Assembly (NCBI RefSeq): GCF_036373705.1 | Contig: NC_089867.1 | Coordinates: 15,415,501-15,479,500, forward strand | DNA: 64,000 bases | Reading direction: 5' to 3' | Source: Amia ocellicauda | Taxonomy: Eukaryota > Chordata > Actinopteri > Amiiformes > Amiidae | Shown: positions 25,111 through 37,700 of the stretch, piece after piece | Numbering within the stretch: the first letter of the stretch is position 1 | Layout: the number at the start of each line of letters is the position of its first letter | Program-made: the position numbers and the translations under genes | The notes under the pieces: model-generated | Seen by the model: the letters and a program-made list of their open reading frames with translations, nothing else | The model's database searches: none | What the model was told of the DNA's origin: nothing

Positions 25111-25161
25111 TTGCTGAGCCGCAGCGTTCCAAACCGGGGGACTGAGCGAGAGCGCATGCGC
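25094..25161. promoter_or_regulatory. NRF1 and CRE-like promoter motifs
   Basis: GCGCATGCGC at 25152-25161 is a perfect palindromic NRF1 site. TACGTCA at 25094-25100 is a CREB/ATF-type half site (TGACGTA on the minus strand). Both sit just upstream of the leader exon, as in TATA-less, broadly expressed or germ-cell promoters. Function is inferred from motif and position only. Confidence 0.5.
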
Positions 25162-25199
25162 GTGTTTACATTGTTTGTTTTTATAACATTTGAGTCTCC

Positions 25200-25955
25200 T
25201 AGCTGCCCAAAGTATAATGAGATTTAAATGATGTCCAGTCCTAAAAATGACTATAACCATCTGATTATTATTATCACTGTGCTCTCTATGTTGCTGTGGG
25301 TCTGTAGTGCCGGTGCTGATCCTAATTCATTAAACGCACAGATTACATTCACGGCTGCTGCTCCATCAGTGACGTGAAAACCACTCGGGGATCTGACGGG
25401 GGTCCCGGGTGACGCGGGAAACCCCCCAACTGCCCACGTCAGTCATTTCACTCGCCCTCCCGAGGCTGGTCCATTACAGACCCCATGCGGCGCAGATGTG
25501 TATCTGACACATTTTACTATGAATTCGCTGCTTTGTCCTTAACGCGCAGACACGAGTGCAATACATGAGCATGGACTCGAGGGATGTCCAACACACACGC
25601 AAACTGCGCCGATGGCAGCCTAGCGGATATTGCCGATACTCGTGTAACGGAGACGCATGCGTGCTGCAGCCGTGGTTCACAGACTCTGGCACCCTTATGT
25701 GCCGGTTTACATAGAGACGCCGTAACAAACAATGACTGCCTTTACGCCCAAATGAAAAGTAAATCCACTTGCATGGCAATATCAGTCTAAACTGTCCTCC
25801 CAGCCTAGTCGAGTCCATCTGCAATGTACAACAGGGTGGTGACAACAATCACAGAAGAAAGAGGCTGCAATTCACCCTGCAAACATCCACACGATCCCTA
25901 CATGCACATTTGCATGACTATGAAGCGCCGTTAGGGACATAATTCACCCTGTGGT
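25200..25955. other. Gene-free stretch upstream of the MROH promoter
   Basis: Contains a GC-rich patch (25360-25460) with several CpGs. No exon recognised on the plus strand. Confidence 0.35.
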
Positions 25956-26570
25956 ACATACACTATACTGAAATACATACACTATATACTGAGACGCATA
26001 TGTAACAGGGTTGTATTGGTGATTCCCCTTGTCACTGTATTTTGCACCAATGGGATTTTCTGTTCTGTGCATTATTGGCTGGTTTGTGTGGTTGCTGATG
26101 AGGGGCGGTGTTTAAGTTAGAATCGTCCCAGTCTGCAAGCGCCAAAGCAGCGTTGCGTTCACTTTTGCAAGGCACTGTACATAAACATGTAATAGTATAC
26201 TCCTAAGATCAGATTTGTGTATTTAAGTTGCATGAGATGTGGTGTTTGTGCATGCATATTAGTAATGGAGTCTCATGTATTTTGTAGTGTATTGCATGCA
26301 GAGGTGATGATCTGTGGCTGCATCGTGTCTTCTGCATTCCCTTTGTTTCTGACCAGATCGTCCAATAAAGCAATGACTGGTGATACATGCTGGATTCCTG
26401 TTGCTGTTTATTAAGAAAATACACAACGCAAGAAGAGTACCGTTACATATACAGTATATACTGAAATGTATACAGTGAGATACGTCCGCATACAGTGAGA
26501 TTTTCGCTCAAACTATACTGAGATGCATACACTACACACTGAGATATGCTATACTCAGACATATTATTAA
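25956..26570. repeat. Degenerate tandem array of an ATACACTATACTGAGA-type unit
   Basis: Variants of ATACACTATACTGARATGC recur at 25960-26000 and again at 26448-26565. The two blocks look like one array split by a 447-base insertion. Units are AT-rich and imperfect. Confidence 0.6.
26001..26447 (+). mobile_element. Putative solo LTR or LTR-like insertion
   Basis: The insert starts TGTAACAGGG and ends CCGTTACA, giving TG...CA ends with a short inverted repeat. It has AATAAA at about 26365-26370, some 80 bases before the end, as expected for the R/U5 part of an LTR. It interrupts a tandem array. A clean target duplication is not obvious (ATAT flanks are possible), so a non-LTR explanation is not excluded. 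Confidence 0.4.
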
Positions 26571-27419
26571 TCACCCTTATTTTTGAAAGCTGTTTGCTAT
26601 ACATCTGCCATTTTGAAGATTAGAGGCAGAAGCACGGGTGTGTTTATTTCAAATAAGAAGTGCCTTGAATTTATTTGTATTTTAATACTAAGTTCTGCTG
26701 TACCTTTAGTTCAATCCAACAACGAGGATATTATTGAATATTTATAGAAGTGAGAATGTACCTGGCAGCTATACGGCGGTCCAGATTGACCAATAACTTC
26801 ATCCTCCACCAGCACACATACATTTACCAGTGCAGTACTGTATGTGTGCTGTGAACATGATGGCTCTGGCACACAAGAGCTGCTCACAATTCTGGAAATA
26901 TGTACAGTTCAATATTGCAATTGTATAGTAACTACTTGTCTTTGACAACTCAAAGAGTTTCCTGCCATAGTTCTTCTGTCCTGATAACACATCAATCTGG
27001 AAGACGTTGAAGACCACGATTTCAAATATCAGCAGAACAAATAAACTATTGTGTCTTTAAGACTGAGTTGGCAAAACATTGCCAGATATTTTGGAATTAA
27101 CAGGAGAACAGTGTATCGTCATAGACTAAGAACTGGTATTGAACAACATGCATTGTCCATGGTTTGGGATTATCAGTTAGTGTTGTCTCAGAGATGCTGT
27201 CTCAAACACCTAATGCAGGGGCAACTCGTGTAACAGGCAGTCTGAGATCTGGTGGCCTCCGTGTCCGTGTCTTCAACTGCTCGATCCAGGTGGCAGGGCT
27301 TTCCGCAGGAGGCGAGCAATCAGAAGGCCCATTTACAATGTGTTATACCCACACCAGCTGTGGCGAGTATTGTTCTGAATCTTTATTTACATGCAAGTTA
27401 GCTATTACAATCTAAGATA

Positions 27420-27590
27420 TTAACTTTAGTATTATATATATTAACTGTATTAACTTGTGTAATTTTGAACCTGTAATTGTATGTTTTGATCTGTAATTTT
27501 ATAATGTATTGCATTTTTGAATTGCTATTATATGCTGTAATTCTCTCTTCATAAGGGCGTCTCCGAATAAATAAATAGTAATACATTGAC
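27420..27590 (+). mobile_element. L2-type LINE 3' tail (candidate)
   Basis: A TGTAATTTT-rich 3' UTR-like stretch ends with CATAAGGGCGTCTCCGAATA followed by AAT-type repeats. This resembles the AAGGGCGTCTGCxAAATAAA tail common to fish L2 LINEs. It lies within the segment that splits the integrase gene. Confidence 0.5.
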
Positions 27591-27734
27591 ATATTGCTAA
27601 AAGTAAATCACTCACAGACCACTGTATACAACTTAAACAACGTTATATGACCTCCTCCTACTTACACATTCAACCCACAATGGAGCACTAACACACATTA
27701 ATAATGAGGCGGTTGAACTAGTAGTTAACTGCAG

Positions 27735-28057
27735 TATCCCTGTGCTTGTTGGCTTTCGTTCCAACTGAGCTGCTCAATTAATTCATTAATTACTAACAGT
27801 TTTCTTAGATATTTTAAATGTTTTGCTGATAAAACATTGAATATTTCAATTTACTTATTAATTAATTGACTAATTATTATCATTTTAGACATAATTTGAG
27901 AAATATCCAACTCTTTAGGGGGTAAAAATAATTCAAAAGCTCTGAGTTGACTAATTGTGTTCAAAGTAGGGTTCAATTAAGTAACTGAGAGCTCATTTGG
28001 AACAAAAACCAGCAAAGGGGTAATATAGAACCAGGGTTATAAAAAAACTGGTCAATA
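27735..28057. mobile_element. Possible MITE fragment
   Basis: Contains TTTCGTTCCAACTGAGCTGC at about 27756 and, in opposite orientation, GAGCTCATTTGGAACAAAAA at about 27990. Together they look like the subterminal arms of a common fish non-autonomous DNA transposon. GGAACAAAAACCAGCA also occurs in the hAT MITE at 1590-1700. Ends and duplication are not resolved. Confidence 0.4.
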
Positions 28058-28312
28058 CTACACTGCATTGAGATAATATACATAATAATTACTAAATGCA
28101 AACGCTGTAGAATAGCAATTTTGTGTTGAGAGCCCATGGTGGTTCCACTGATTAACACTGTTCAGTTGATCCATGAACTGGAAGAGATTGCAGTAGTGTG
28201 CTATAACTACTCTATTAAGTTCAGCCCATAAACTTAACATTTTTGATTGTGAACACTTCTTCCAGTAATAAAGCTACCTCTATTAAGGTATGAAGGAATT
28301 CCTTCTTTCAAG
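28058..28312 (-). pseudogene. Inverted partial second copy of the same integrase
   Basis: The reverse complement matches plus-strand 28625-28920: it reads [16 protein letters not shown] sequence, then [20 protein letters not shown], then [12 protein letters not shown]. Relative to the plus copy it lacks about 60 bases just after the FQFMDQLN codons. It lies in the insertion that splits the main copy, in opposite orientation, so the two catalytic ends form a large imperfect inverted repeat. Confidence 0.72.
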
Positions 28313-29297
28313 TGTTTTTCATCCCTGATCCTGTGACAAAATAAGGCTTATCTTCTTTTCTCCTCCTCTGATTATAATACCTAACATCTACATTTTCAAT
28401 TTTATTGCAGGCATATAGACAGCAATCACAAACTGATGGCCTGGAGAATGGTTTTTCATGGCTGTGTTGAGGGATATAGTCGTACAATAATATATTTGCA
28501 TTGCCTCGACAATAACAGAGCATCAAGTGTTAACACTGTATTTGAAGAAGGTGTTAGAAGATATGGTCTGCCATCAAGAGTACGGGGTGACCATGGTGTG
28601 GAAAACGTTGAAGTTGCCAGGTTTATGCTTGAAAGAAGGGGCCTTAATCGAGGTAGCTTTATTACTGGAAGAAGCGTTCACAACCAAAGAATTGAACGTT
28701 CATGGGCAGAACTCAATAGAGTCGTTTCTGCACACTTCCGAAATCTCTTCCGGTTCATGGAGCAACAGAACCTTCTGGATGCAAATAATGAGGGGCATTT
28801 GTCTATCTCCCACGGATTCAGCGATCAGTTACAGAGTGTGTTAGTCAGTGGAACCACCATGGGCTCTCAACTCAAAATGGCTATTCTCCTCTGCAGCTTT
28901 GGCATTTATGAATTATTAATCGAATTCCTAGTCCAGTATCAATGATATATTTAACAATGTACTCCAACAGTTTGGTATTGATGATTCTGGTCCCCCTACA
29001 ACTTCAAACTAAGAACAATATAGTAGTTCCAGAAAACATTGCAGATGAAGAACTACAAGCATAATTAAATCATACTGTTGACCCACTTAAAAACGATGGA
29101 AATGATGGCATTAATATTTATATTACTGTTTGCAGCATTGTTTTAAGACATGTTTAAAATCTTCCTGGGAAAAGAAGAACCTTCTCACTCCAAATATTAT
29201 TTGAAAAACACATTTACAACCACAGTACATTACAACATTTTTGCTTAAAACTAGTTTAAAATATTTTGCAGAAAACACCAATACTGAGCATTTATAT

Positions 29298-29440
29298 TCA
29301 ATCAATCAATCAATCAATTTTTATTTGTATAGCGCCCTTCACAGGGTAGCCACAGAGCGCTTTACAGAGTGATAAACATACAACAAATGTACAGCAAAAT
29401 AAAATACATAAATAACATAAAGTAAAATAAATATAGACCT
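29298..29440 (-). mobile_element. LINE 3' tail
   Basis: The reverse complement reads GTAAAGCGCTCTGTG, then GGGCGCTATACAAATAAAAA, then (TTGA)n. This AAAGCGCT...GGCGCTATACAAATAAA plus microsatellite is the usual 3' end of a widespread fish LINE. No coding part remains. Confidence 0.6.
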
Positions 29441-29449
29441 GTAAACATA

Positions 29450-31460
29450 TATAAACATGTATTCAAAATTTTTCTCTTATACTGTGTTTGAACCTTTGGA
29501 AAATAATTGCATGTTTAAAATGTATTGGTTTGCTTAAACTATATAAACTAGTTCCAACGTGACATAATGCAAACCAAATTGTCTTTCTTATATGAAATTC
29601 AAATATAGTATAAGCAAATATCTATCTGATTCAAATTAACCATGTCTAACATTTTTATGGACAACAATGTGTTTAATTGAAAGCTGTACTATGATCAAAC
29701 AGCAAAATGTAATGGTCGTCTACCAGTTTGAAACAATGTGCTGGAGTTATCCAGGATACATGTTTTTTCATAAACCGTTGTGTTGATAAATGTATTTTAT
29801 AAAGGTCTTGAAACAAATTAAGAATGTAAGCCACTGATAAATCAAAATATACAAACCCAGTACTTGTCCGTTTTCTTTGTGCCAGGGGCTTCTTATTCTC
29901 ATTCACCATTAAATACTACATTTATATTTTGTAACCTGTGGGTAGGCTGGAGTTTGATAACATCTAGACATATGTGTATTATGTAAATAAATTGGTGTTC
30001 TTTAACAAAGGAAATTATTTCAACTTGATCTCCTACACCCAGTCAAAAAAGTATACTCATATGTAAAAGAATGCACACATCAGCATCAAAGAGATTTTCA
30101 GGTCCTGAACATGTATTTAATGCAGATATGAGTGCATTCAATGTCTTGTTAGCAAATGGCCAACAATACAATTGAAGTCAATTGCAATGGCCACTTTTAC
30201 TTTCATTTTGAAGATAATAATATACTCTTCACAAACAAAAGGAAGCAAACAACACTAAGCGTTACCAGTTTTTTTTTCTTTTTTATTCTTGTCCAAAACC
30301 TTGAGTATTGCAAAATCCAAAATCCGGTTCTTTTCTTAGCATATTGGCCTACTTACTTTAAGGTAAATATCCAAATTCGTTTTTTTTTTTTCTTTGCAAT
30401 ATATGCGATGCACTTCACAAAATTAAATAAACACTGGTATATCACAGCAAAGACCAACGCACAAGGAGGCTTTCAACAACAATCAAACAAATGTTTACAT
30501 TTACCGTATTTTACTCTGCAAAATGTAATACACCTTTTGTGTTTCCTCACACCTTGGCCATAATTTCTAAGTGCATAACGAGGAGCTGGTTGAGGACACG
30601 CCATGACGTCTCCTAGTGTGTTCATAGGGGCAGCTTGTAAAGTTGCACAGTTAAACAGCCGGCTCATGTCCTCCCTGACGGTGCGATTGACAGGCCTGCT
30701 GCTTTGTGCCTCTGCCCCGCTCTCTGTCCTCACTGAAGGTAAGACCTCACTGAGAACATTGTGGAGATCTGGTCTGTTTAATATTTCCTCCACTAAATGC
30801 GTGTGTGTGAGTGTGTGTGTGTGTGTGTGTGTATAAGATTTCCTCTTTATTTTAATAAAGCAACCTTTCATACCAAAGCTCCTAGTAATATTAAATAAAC
30901 AGAGGTTAACAGTTTAGTATTCCTCTGTTGTTACTGCCCCAATGCCCTTGCCAGTTCATGCTGTCAGTATGTTGTGTATTTAAATACACTCTCCTCCGGT
31001 CAGTATGCTTTTGACCGCAGGGAAATCTGACCTGTGTTGTCTGAAGGCGGTGGGTGATCTCCCCTTTCCTGAACCCCTGAACATGACTGTCTGAGTTCGT
31101 ACAATGCGTGCGTTTCCAGTAGCTATGCTCACTGTAGCAGTATATTCTGTTTCCTGATATTACTAACATTTCATCCGTCTAGTGAATGTACTTGTTTCCC
31201 CCCCCCGTTATTCAGGCAGCTGTGTTCATGTTCGTACAGTGGTAAATATATTCCACTGCACATTTGAACCCTATTATTTTCTTCTTTGTGTTTTTTTTTT
31301 TACACCTCTTAGGACACAGCAGGATTTTAACTGAATTTGTTGAAGATCCTGATCTCCGTAATAGCTTATATAACCAGAGACCCCTGTTGCTCAATGTGTA
31401 TCACATCCACATTCAAATAAAAAAGTTCTCTGACTGGACTGTTTTACATTTGATATACTG
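29450..31460. other. Gene-free stretch
   Basis: AT-rich, with T runs near 30270 and 30380 and a GT microsatellite at 30804-30833. No exon recognised. Confidence 0.4.
30804..30833. repeat. (GT)n microsatellite
   Basis: Interrupted GT dinucleotide run of about 30 bases. Confidence 0.9.
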
Positions 31461-31467
31461 GTAATCA

Positions 31468-31748
31468 TGGTGTCATTAATAAATGATGGGTAAATAGTTT
31501 ATAAAACAGTTAGAAACCATGCATAATTCAATTTATAAATAATCAATAACCTTGATAAGATATGATTTATCATTTATAATAAATCTCCCCAAACACAATT
31601 TTGTTTCATTATTATGTTTTAAATACATGATAAATCATATCTTATAAAGGTCATGGATCATACATAAATTGAATTATGAATGGTTCCTAACTGTTTTATA
31701 AACTATTTACCAATCACTTATTTATGACACCGTAATATAAAGTGTTAC
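31468..31748. mobile_element. MITE with long (about 110-bp) inverted repeats
   Basis: The left arm (31468-31575) and right arm (31627-31748) are imperfect reverse complements. Shared blocks include GGTAAATAGTTTATAAAACA, CATAATTCAATTTAT and AAGATATGATTTATCAT. The spacer is about 50 bases. The right terminus, read inward, begins GTAACACTTTATATTAC, like several fish non-autonomous DNA transposons. The left terminus has diverged. No coding capacity. Confidence 0.7.
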
Positions 31749-34700
31749 AGGCATACTTTATTTGATTGGATGCGACTAGGTTGATGATTCAAAGCTTTTC
31801 CTTATTTATGAAATGAAATGCTCTTCTATTAGGACGTTTTGCTAGCATGGGTTACACACAGTTTTGGCCTAGCATGTTGCTCTGAGATTAAACTCAGGAG
31901 AAGGGACTCTCATTAAAGCATTTGGCACATTTCTGTGACAGACAGTTGTGTGTTCAGGGATGTCCAAAAGATATTTGGTCACCTGGCTAAGCATTCCCCG
32001 ACCCCCAGTCATTATCTAATTACATTAATTACTATTATCTTTAAAGATCGTTTTGTTTTTTAATTAAGATCTGTGGGGCATGTATTCTCAACACATTACG
32101 ATTGTATGAATGGAGTTGTTTCAATAGAAATTAATTAATAAATAAACAAAGGCAATGGACTGTATCCCTGTCCATTTAACAGAGGCTTTTAGTGGCCAGT
32201 GGGTGGAAATTAAAAGATAAGGGAAACTGTCTGAATCAGCAGGTTTCCCTGTCGATGTCTGATCATTTGATCTGAAGTGTAGTAATAACTCTGCTCCCGC
32301 TGGATTGTGTTGTCTCAGCGGGGTGTTGGAGGCTGTGTGTTAGCGTGTGTGGGTGACAGAGGCGAGAATAACATCAAGGAAAAGCATGTTTTGCTCACGC
32401 ACACACCATGTCATAAACACAGAAAACGGTCTCCAGAGGAAGGGATTAAAAGATTACTTCAAAGACAACCTGGATGCTACGTTCACTACCTGTGCTGTAA
32501 AAGATCATCTTAAATGATGTGTCAAACACACAAACATACATATACAAACAGACATCATTCAAAATAAATACATAAGGGAATATGGTTGACTATTTGATGT
32601 TTTACCCTGAGAGACACACAACACACAGTAGCAGGAAATGATGGTTACAATGCTCTCAGGCAAGGAGGGACTTGTCTATTAGCCTGACTGGAACAATAGC
32701 TGACTAATGCATGGATGCACAGCCCAGGATTGCATGGACACAGAGTTTAGTGTCACACAATGCAAAGTGACCATGCTCATACAGTGGCACTTGCTGAAAG
32801 AACTGGTAAGAACTTTAAAACAGATATCTTCATGAATAAATTATCTGGCTATGAAATATTGAAATACAAGAATCCCAAGAAGACAAAGCTAGGGGACAAT
32901 GTTCATTTAATTATGTCTTTGATATTACCTTTCCCTATTATTTCAGTTTCATGTATTCAGCAGCATCTTTTGCAGCCATTAATCAAGGTTAATTGCACAT
33001 AAGTAACAATGCATGTTCCAAGGGAAGGAATCTGTATGTGGAAGGTGATAGTCCTACAAACAGAGACGAGTTTCTAACTTTCTGGATAATATTTACAAGT
33101 TAGCTTCAGCAGGTGCAGTTTTTCTACCATCAACCTGCCATCATTGATAATGCAGTGATGTGGACTAATTCTCCATTAGGGCCGGCTGCAAGAATCTAAA
33201 TTGACTGGAACGGCAACTGAAAATCCCCTAATTTTCCTCACTGTGTGAATCTGAACTGTAAATCCGTCAAATAATGACAGTCTAATTTTGAAAGGAAAGC
33301 ACTCTCCCACTGATACAGCCGGCGATATCTTCATTCTGCACCTGGACTTATCCTCGGTAAGTCTGTCTGCTGTGCAGAGGGTAACAGCCACCAGCGTCTC
33401 GGAAAACAACAGAGAGAAAGAAGCACAATACTTCCTCCAGGGATTCCTGCTGGCAAATTCCAGTATTAACACTGCAGTCTGGGTAACGGAATAAATTAAA
33501 TCTGATTCACTTGTACAGCATTTTCTGACTGTAATATGGAAGATTCATGACCCCCAGAAGACTGATATTCTCCAAAACCATGGTGGTACTTTCATAATCA
33601 ATAGCCAATAGACACTGATGATTAATAATAATCATAATTAATAGCCAATATCCACTTCATTCTTCTTATTTTTTCTTCATTCTTCTTCAACACTTAGTCA
33701 TTTTCATTTCACTTACTTGTAATATCATTCATATTAATACTATTATTCTTTTGGTCATGTTGCAAGTTAAATTATGCAATATGTATTTAAAATGTGTGTT
33801 TACGTACAAACAGGTGACAAATTAAAGGACAAACTGACATATGTCCAAATAAGGTGTTGGGCACCACGAGCCGCTGTAGACCAGTGCCTATGGTGCCCCA
33901 GTAATGGCCCCCTCTTTCAAAGTCACTTAGATCCTTTTCTCTTGCCACCTTGATCCAAAATCGAGGTCAACTGGGCCTGCTCAGCATTTTATTCATGCCA
34001 CAGAGCATTATAGGATGTTAATTGCTTAATTGTATCATGCAGTACACCTGTTTGGAGGCATCTGCATTAGTTATGTTCCTCCACTCATTTATTCAGATTA
34101 TTCCATTCATTTGTCACCTGTCATATATATTTATAATGTAAAATGTTTCATTTAGCAACAAAACTTTGATTTTCCCTGTTGTTATTGTGAAAAACAAAGT
34201 GAAGCCAAGGTTTAATTGGTAGGTAGAAGTGTCAGACCCCAGTGTTTACCTGGGCCTGTGTGTTTCCCTTGGCTGTGTCTCACCCCAGCCTCACCCACGT
34301 GGTCTAATGCTTCTGCGCTCATTAGAGCTGCACTCACAAGGGATAATAGTAATGACAGCACTGAAGATAATAAGCAATGCTGCAGGCCTCCCCAGCTAAA
34401 TGGCCAAGCCATTACTTTGTAATTCACCAGTGGTTGTGGTAACAGTTGTCATTATGGAAAATTAAAATCATCACTCTGCACATTGTTGACATACAGGGTT
34501 TTGACATAGATTTGACCTTCAAGAGCATTTTCTTCCTGATTTAAATAAATAAATCTAATAAATAATATAGTTTGTGTACATATAATACTACTCTGATAGT
34601 CATCATCTAACCATTTGTTTACATAGCAGATTTGAGCACTACAGTATATACCATATCTTATTTAGCAGAGACTTGAATTGTCATATCCAGTACATGCATT

Positions 34701-37700
34701 ATTCTTTTTTGTGATCTATTTTGTTGGGAAATAACAACAAGCCAATGCAACATAAACCACAGGATTCCCTACATTTCAATCCACCCCATAACCCAGGTCC
34801 CACGTTGGGGAGATGGGCCAAAAATGTCTCTCTCCAGTGGGAATTTGAAGGACAACTTCTCAATCTTGTGAGTGAGCTGCAACACAGTACTACATATAAG
34901 GGACCTGTTGATACTTTCCCGGGGTCTGTTCTCAGAGAAGGTTCTGTGCATTGAGGCAGTTTGTGAAGAGTAATCCACAATAAAAACAGACAATGACCAT
35001 CAATGACTTGATGAGCAGATGTGTGGGGACTGCCAGACCCAGATGAAGTGTCACCATAGACATGATGGGCTCTGTCTATTTTAATCGGTGTTGTCGTAGA
35101 GGAAACGACAATGAGGTGAGTCCTTGCCTTCCAGTCTTGGCAAATTGACCCCTGAAACTCTGCAGCTGTGCAAGTGATCCTCAAGGTCGTTCAGCTTATT
35201 TTGGACTTGGTTGCTGAAATCTTATTGGAAAGCTTGTCGAATTGTGCCGACCCGGAGATCATGCCGCAAATGGTATCCTTTTAGCACTTGTTTGAAATGC
35301 TTTCAGTCTAGAGCAGCATGAGAAGTTGTTTCTTTCTTCTGGAGGACATATGGCAATAACTATAAAACAAATTAAATCTGTATTTAGATGCAAATTCAGG
35401 GGATGCAAAGAGGGTTCAGCAAGAAGCAACCATTTCATGGTGCATGTCACATGATTCCCCCTAGTACATACATTAAAAACACAATGTATTAATGTGTGAA
35501 GGCTAAGCAATAGCACAGCACTATGGGACAACAATTATGTTAATAACATGCAGACAGTTGTTAGTAAACAGTTACTACCATGTTATATACATGCTATAAA
35601 TACTATAATATTGATATGTCCTAGGTTATACATTCATTAGTGTATCCAAATCTATTGTTCGTTTATGTTTGTGATTGTCCTCCTTGTTGAGCCTACCTTA
35701 AACATGACACAGATCCCTCTCTGTACATCAGGCTACTAAACAAATCGAAATCCATGTATCCATATATGTATTATTTTCTAAAAATCTCTGCAATACTTCT
35801 ATCATTGATGAACAGACTAAATGGGGAAAGAAAAAAAAGTACCTACCTTCCTCCTTTTAGACAAGAACCAGCATTAAGTCATCTGTCTCTAACATTAAGT
35901 AAGCAATTTCAATACATATGGCACTGCCTAATGTAAACCTGTGTCAGTCACCTCTCTTCCCAATTTATATGGTAATGAAAAAGTTATTCCATTGGCTGAG
36001 CTCCTTCTAGACTTTACGGAAGGCAGACTGTCTTGGGACAGACACCACTGAATTCATGCAGTGGTTTCCTTCTCACTCCGAAAAACTAAATAATGAGATC
36101 TGTGATTGGGTTCGCAGCCTTTGTGCTGAAGGCAGCATATCCTTCTAAGTCCACTGCATATCATTTTGCTACACTTAAAGCCTCCTTGTGGGACAGGTTC
36201 TGAAAAGCTCAGAAATACAGTGCTTGTCTTAAGTGACAGAACTAGGCCTCTAAAGTAAGCACTCTTCAGCCACCTACAGCCGCCTTCTGTTACATAAATC
36301 CAGCATAATAACAATGATTTGGCAGCCGGGAGTTTAGCTCCAAAACATCAATCAGCGCTCTCCCATTCTGGGAGGTTGTAACATTTTATTAAGGATATTG
36401 ATAGTACAAATTCAACACAAATGAGATGTCAGAGATTCAAACCTGCACAAAATAAAACAAATCAGTGGCATTAGTGTTACAATTATTGCACTTCTGAGAG
36501 TTATGAAGTGTTTTTTGCAAGGACTCTCTTGTTGGAGGAAAGAGAAAATGGAAAATTGTTTTGATGAAAAGCATGACATGGGCGCAGTGTGAAATGTGCC
36601 ATGAATCTAGATGAACACGATATTCTTCATCTGCTGTTTATAAAGACAGATTAAAACAGGAGCCATGGCTTTTTATTGTGTGACATTTGGCTCTGAAAAG
36701 TCAAACCTGAAAAACCACTTGTGCTAAGCAAGATTTCCTTTGTCTTTCACACAGATCTAATCTTTTAGAGAGAAGGCTCACCTCTTGTCTCGCTGTCAAT
36801 ACTTTGCCAGTCATGCAGGTCAGGGAGTCTGTAGGCATCGTCCATTCAAGTCCACTGAGATAAGTGATGCTTTGCTATTTGAGCTGCAATAGCATTGTTG
36901 CCCAGTAATAGTCTTGATTTCTTGTTGCCTGAACCTTACGAATCCCATTTACATTTCAGAATGGATCAGTCAGCAGCATATTGCACATTGGTTTCCTGTA
37001 AGTAACTTACACATTAGCTAATATTGATTTGACCGCAGATCCATGAAGAACATCACTGATGTCAATTACCCCTGAGTAAAGCCTGATGCAGTGTCTCAGA
37101 TGTGGCTTGATTGAGTATGGCACACAGCGCACCCTTAAAAAGAAACTAATTTGGCGGCCCTTGAATTGCGATGAATTATTTATTCATTGCCATGTGCAAA
37201 AAACACACTTTATTACTCGCACAGACAACTGCCTTTCTGTGGCATGGGACTTGCACAGAGACTCAGTTCTGACATACATCATCAAGCCACTTAGCAGGAT
37301 AATGAACTGCCTGGGCTGTGATTCCATCTGTATTTATTTATGAGGACCAGGACACCTTTGAGTCAAGCGTATTGTGCTTCCATCCATTTAGCCTTTTTTT
37401 CTATATACCTCACTCGAGAGAAGCACAATCTATGAAGCGCTTTTCTTTTGTTATTTGTAAATGTGCGTATTGAACCACGGATGTTCAGTGTAACTGTCTT
37501 GAGGAGATTGTGAGCAGTGTCAGGTGGGGGATTGAACTAAGTGTTTTTTCAATGATAATGTGCCCCATGAAAGGGGAAATCATTCTAAAGATGAGCCCAA
37601 TTTCCATTTTAACAGGCACACTGTAAACAGCTGCTGAGATTGATTCAGGATTGATCATATCTGTTCAAGCAGCAATATGTTTATTTAGTAAACTACAGTC

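Larger units (their letters stand above)
27040..28960 (+). pseudogene. DDE integrase-type transposase gene, interrupted and frameshifted
   Basis: N-terminal part (27051-27365): a helix-turn-helix read as LSWQNIARYFGINRRTVYRH. After a frame change near 27170-27190 come EMLSQTPNAGATRVTGSLRS and then RRRAIRRPIYNVLYPHQLW. The catalytic part resumes at 28411 with [11 protein letters not shown] and runs open to about 28800. Catalytic residues are D in HIDSN, D in RGDHGVEN and E in [10 protein letters not shown], with 34 residues between the last two. A conserved [15 protein letters not shown] block is present. After a frame change near 28797 the end reads [19 protein letters not shown]. The family is the rve-like transposase or orphan integrase group common in fishes and invertebrates; I cannot name the exact clade. 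Confidence 0.75.

Noticed and set aside
34699..35184. 161-codon minus-strand open frame
   Set aside because: No recognisable domain, no promoter or splice context, and an overlapping plus-strand frame.
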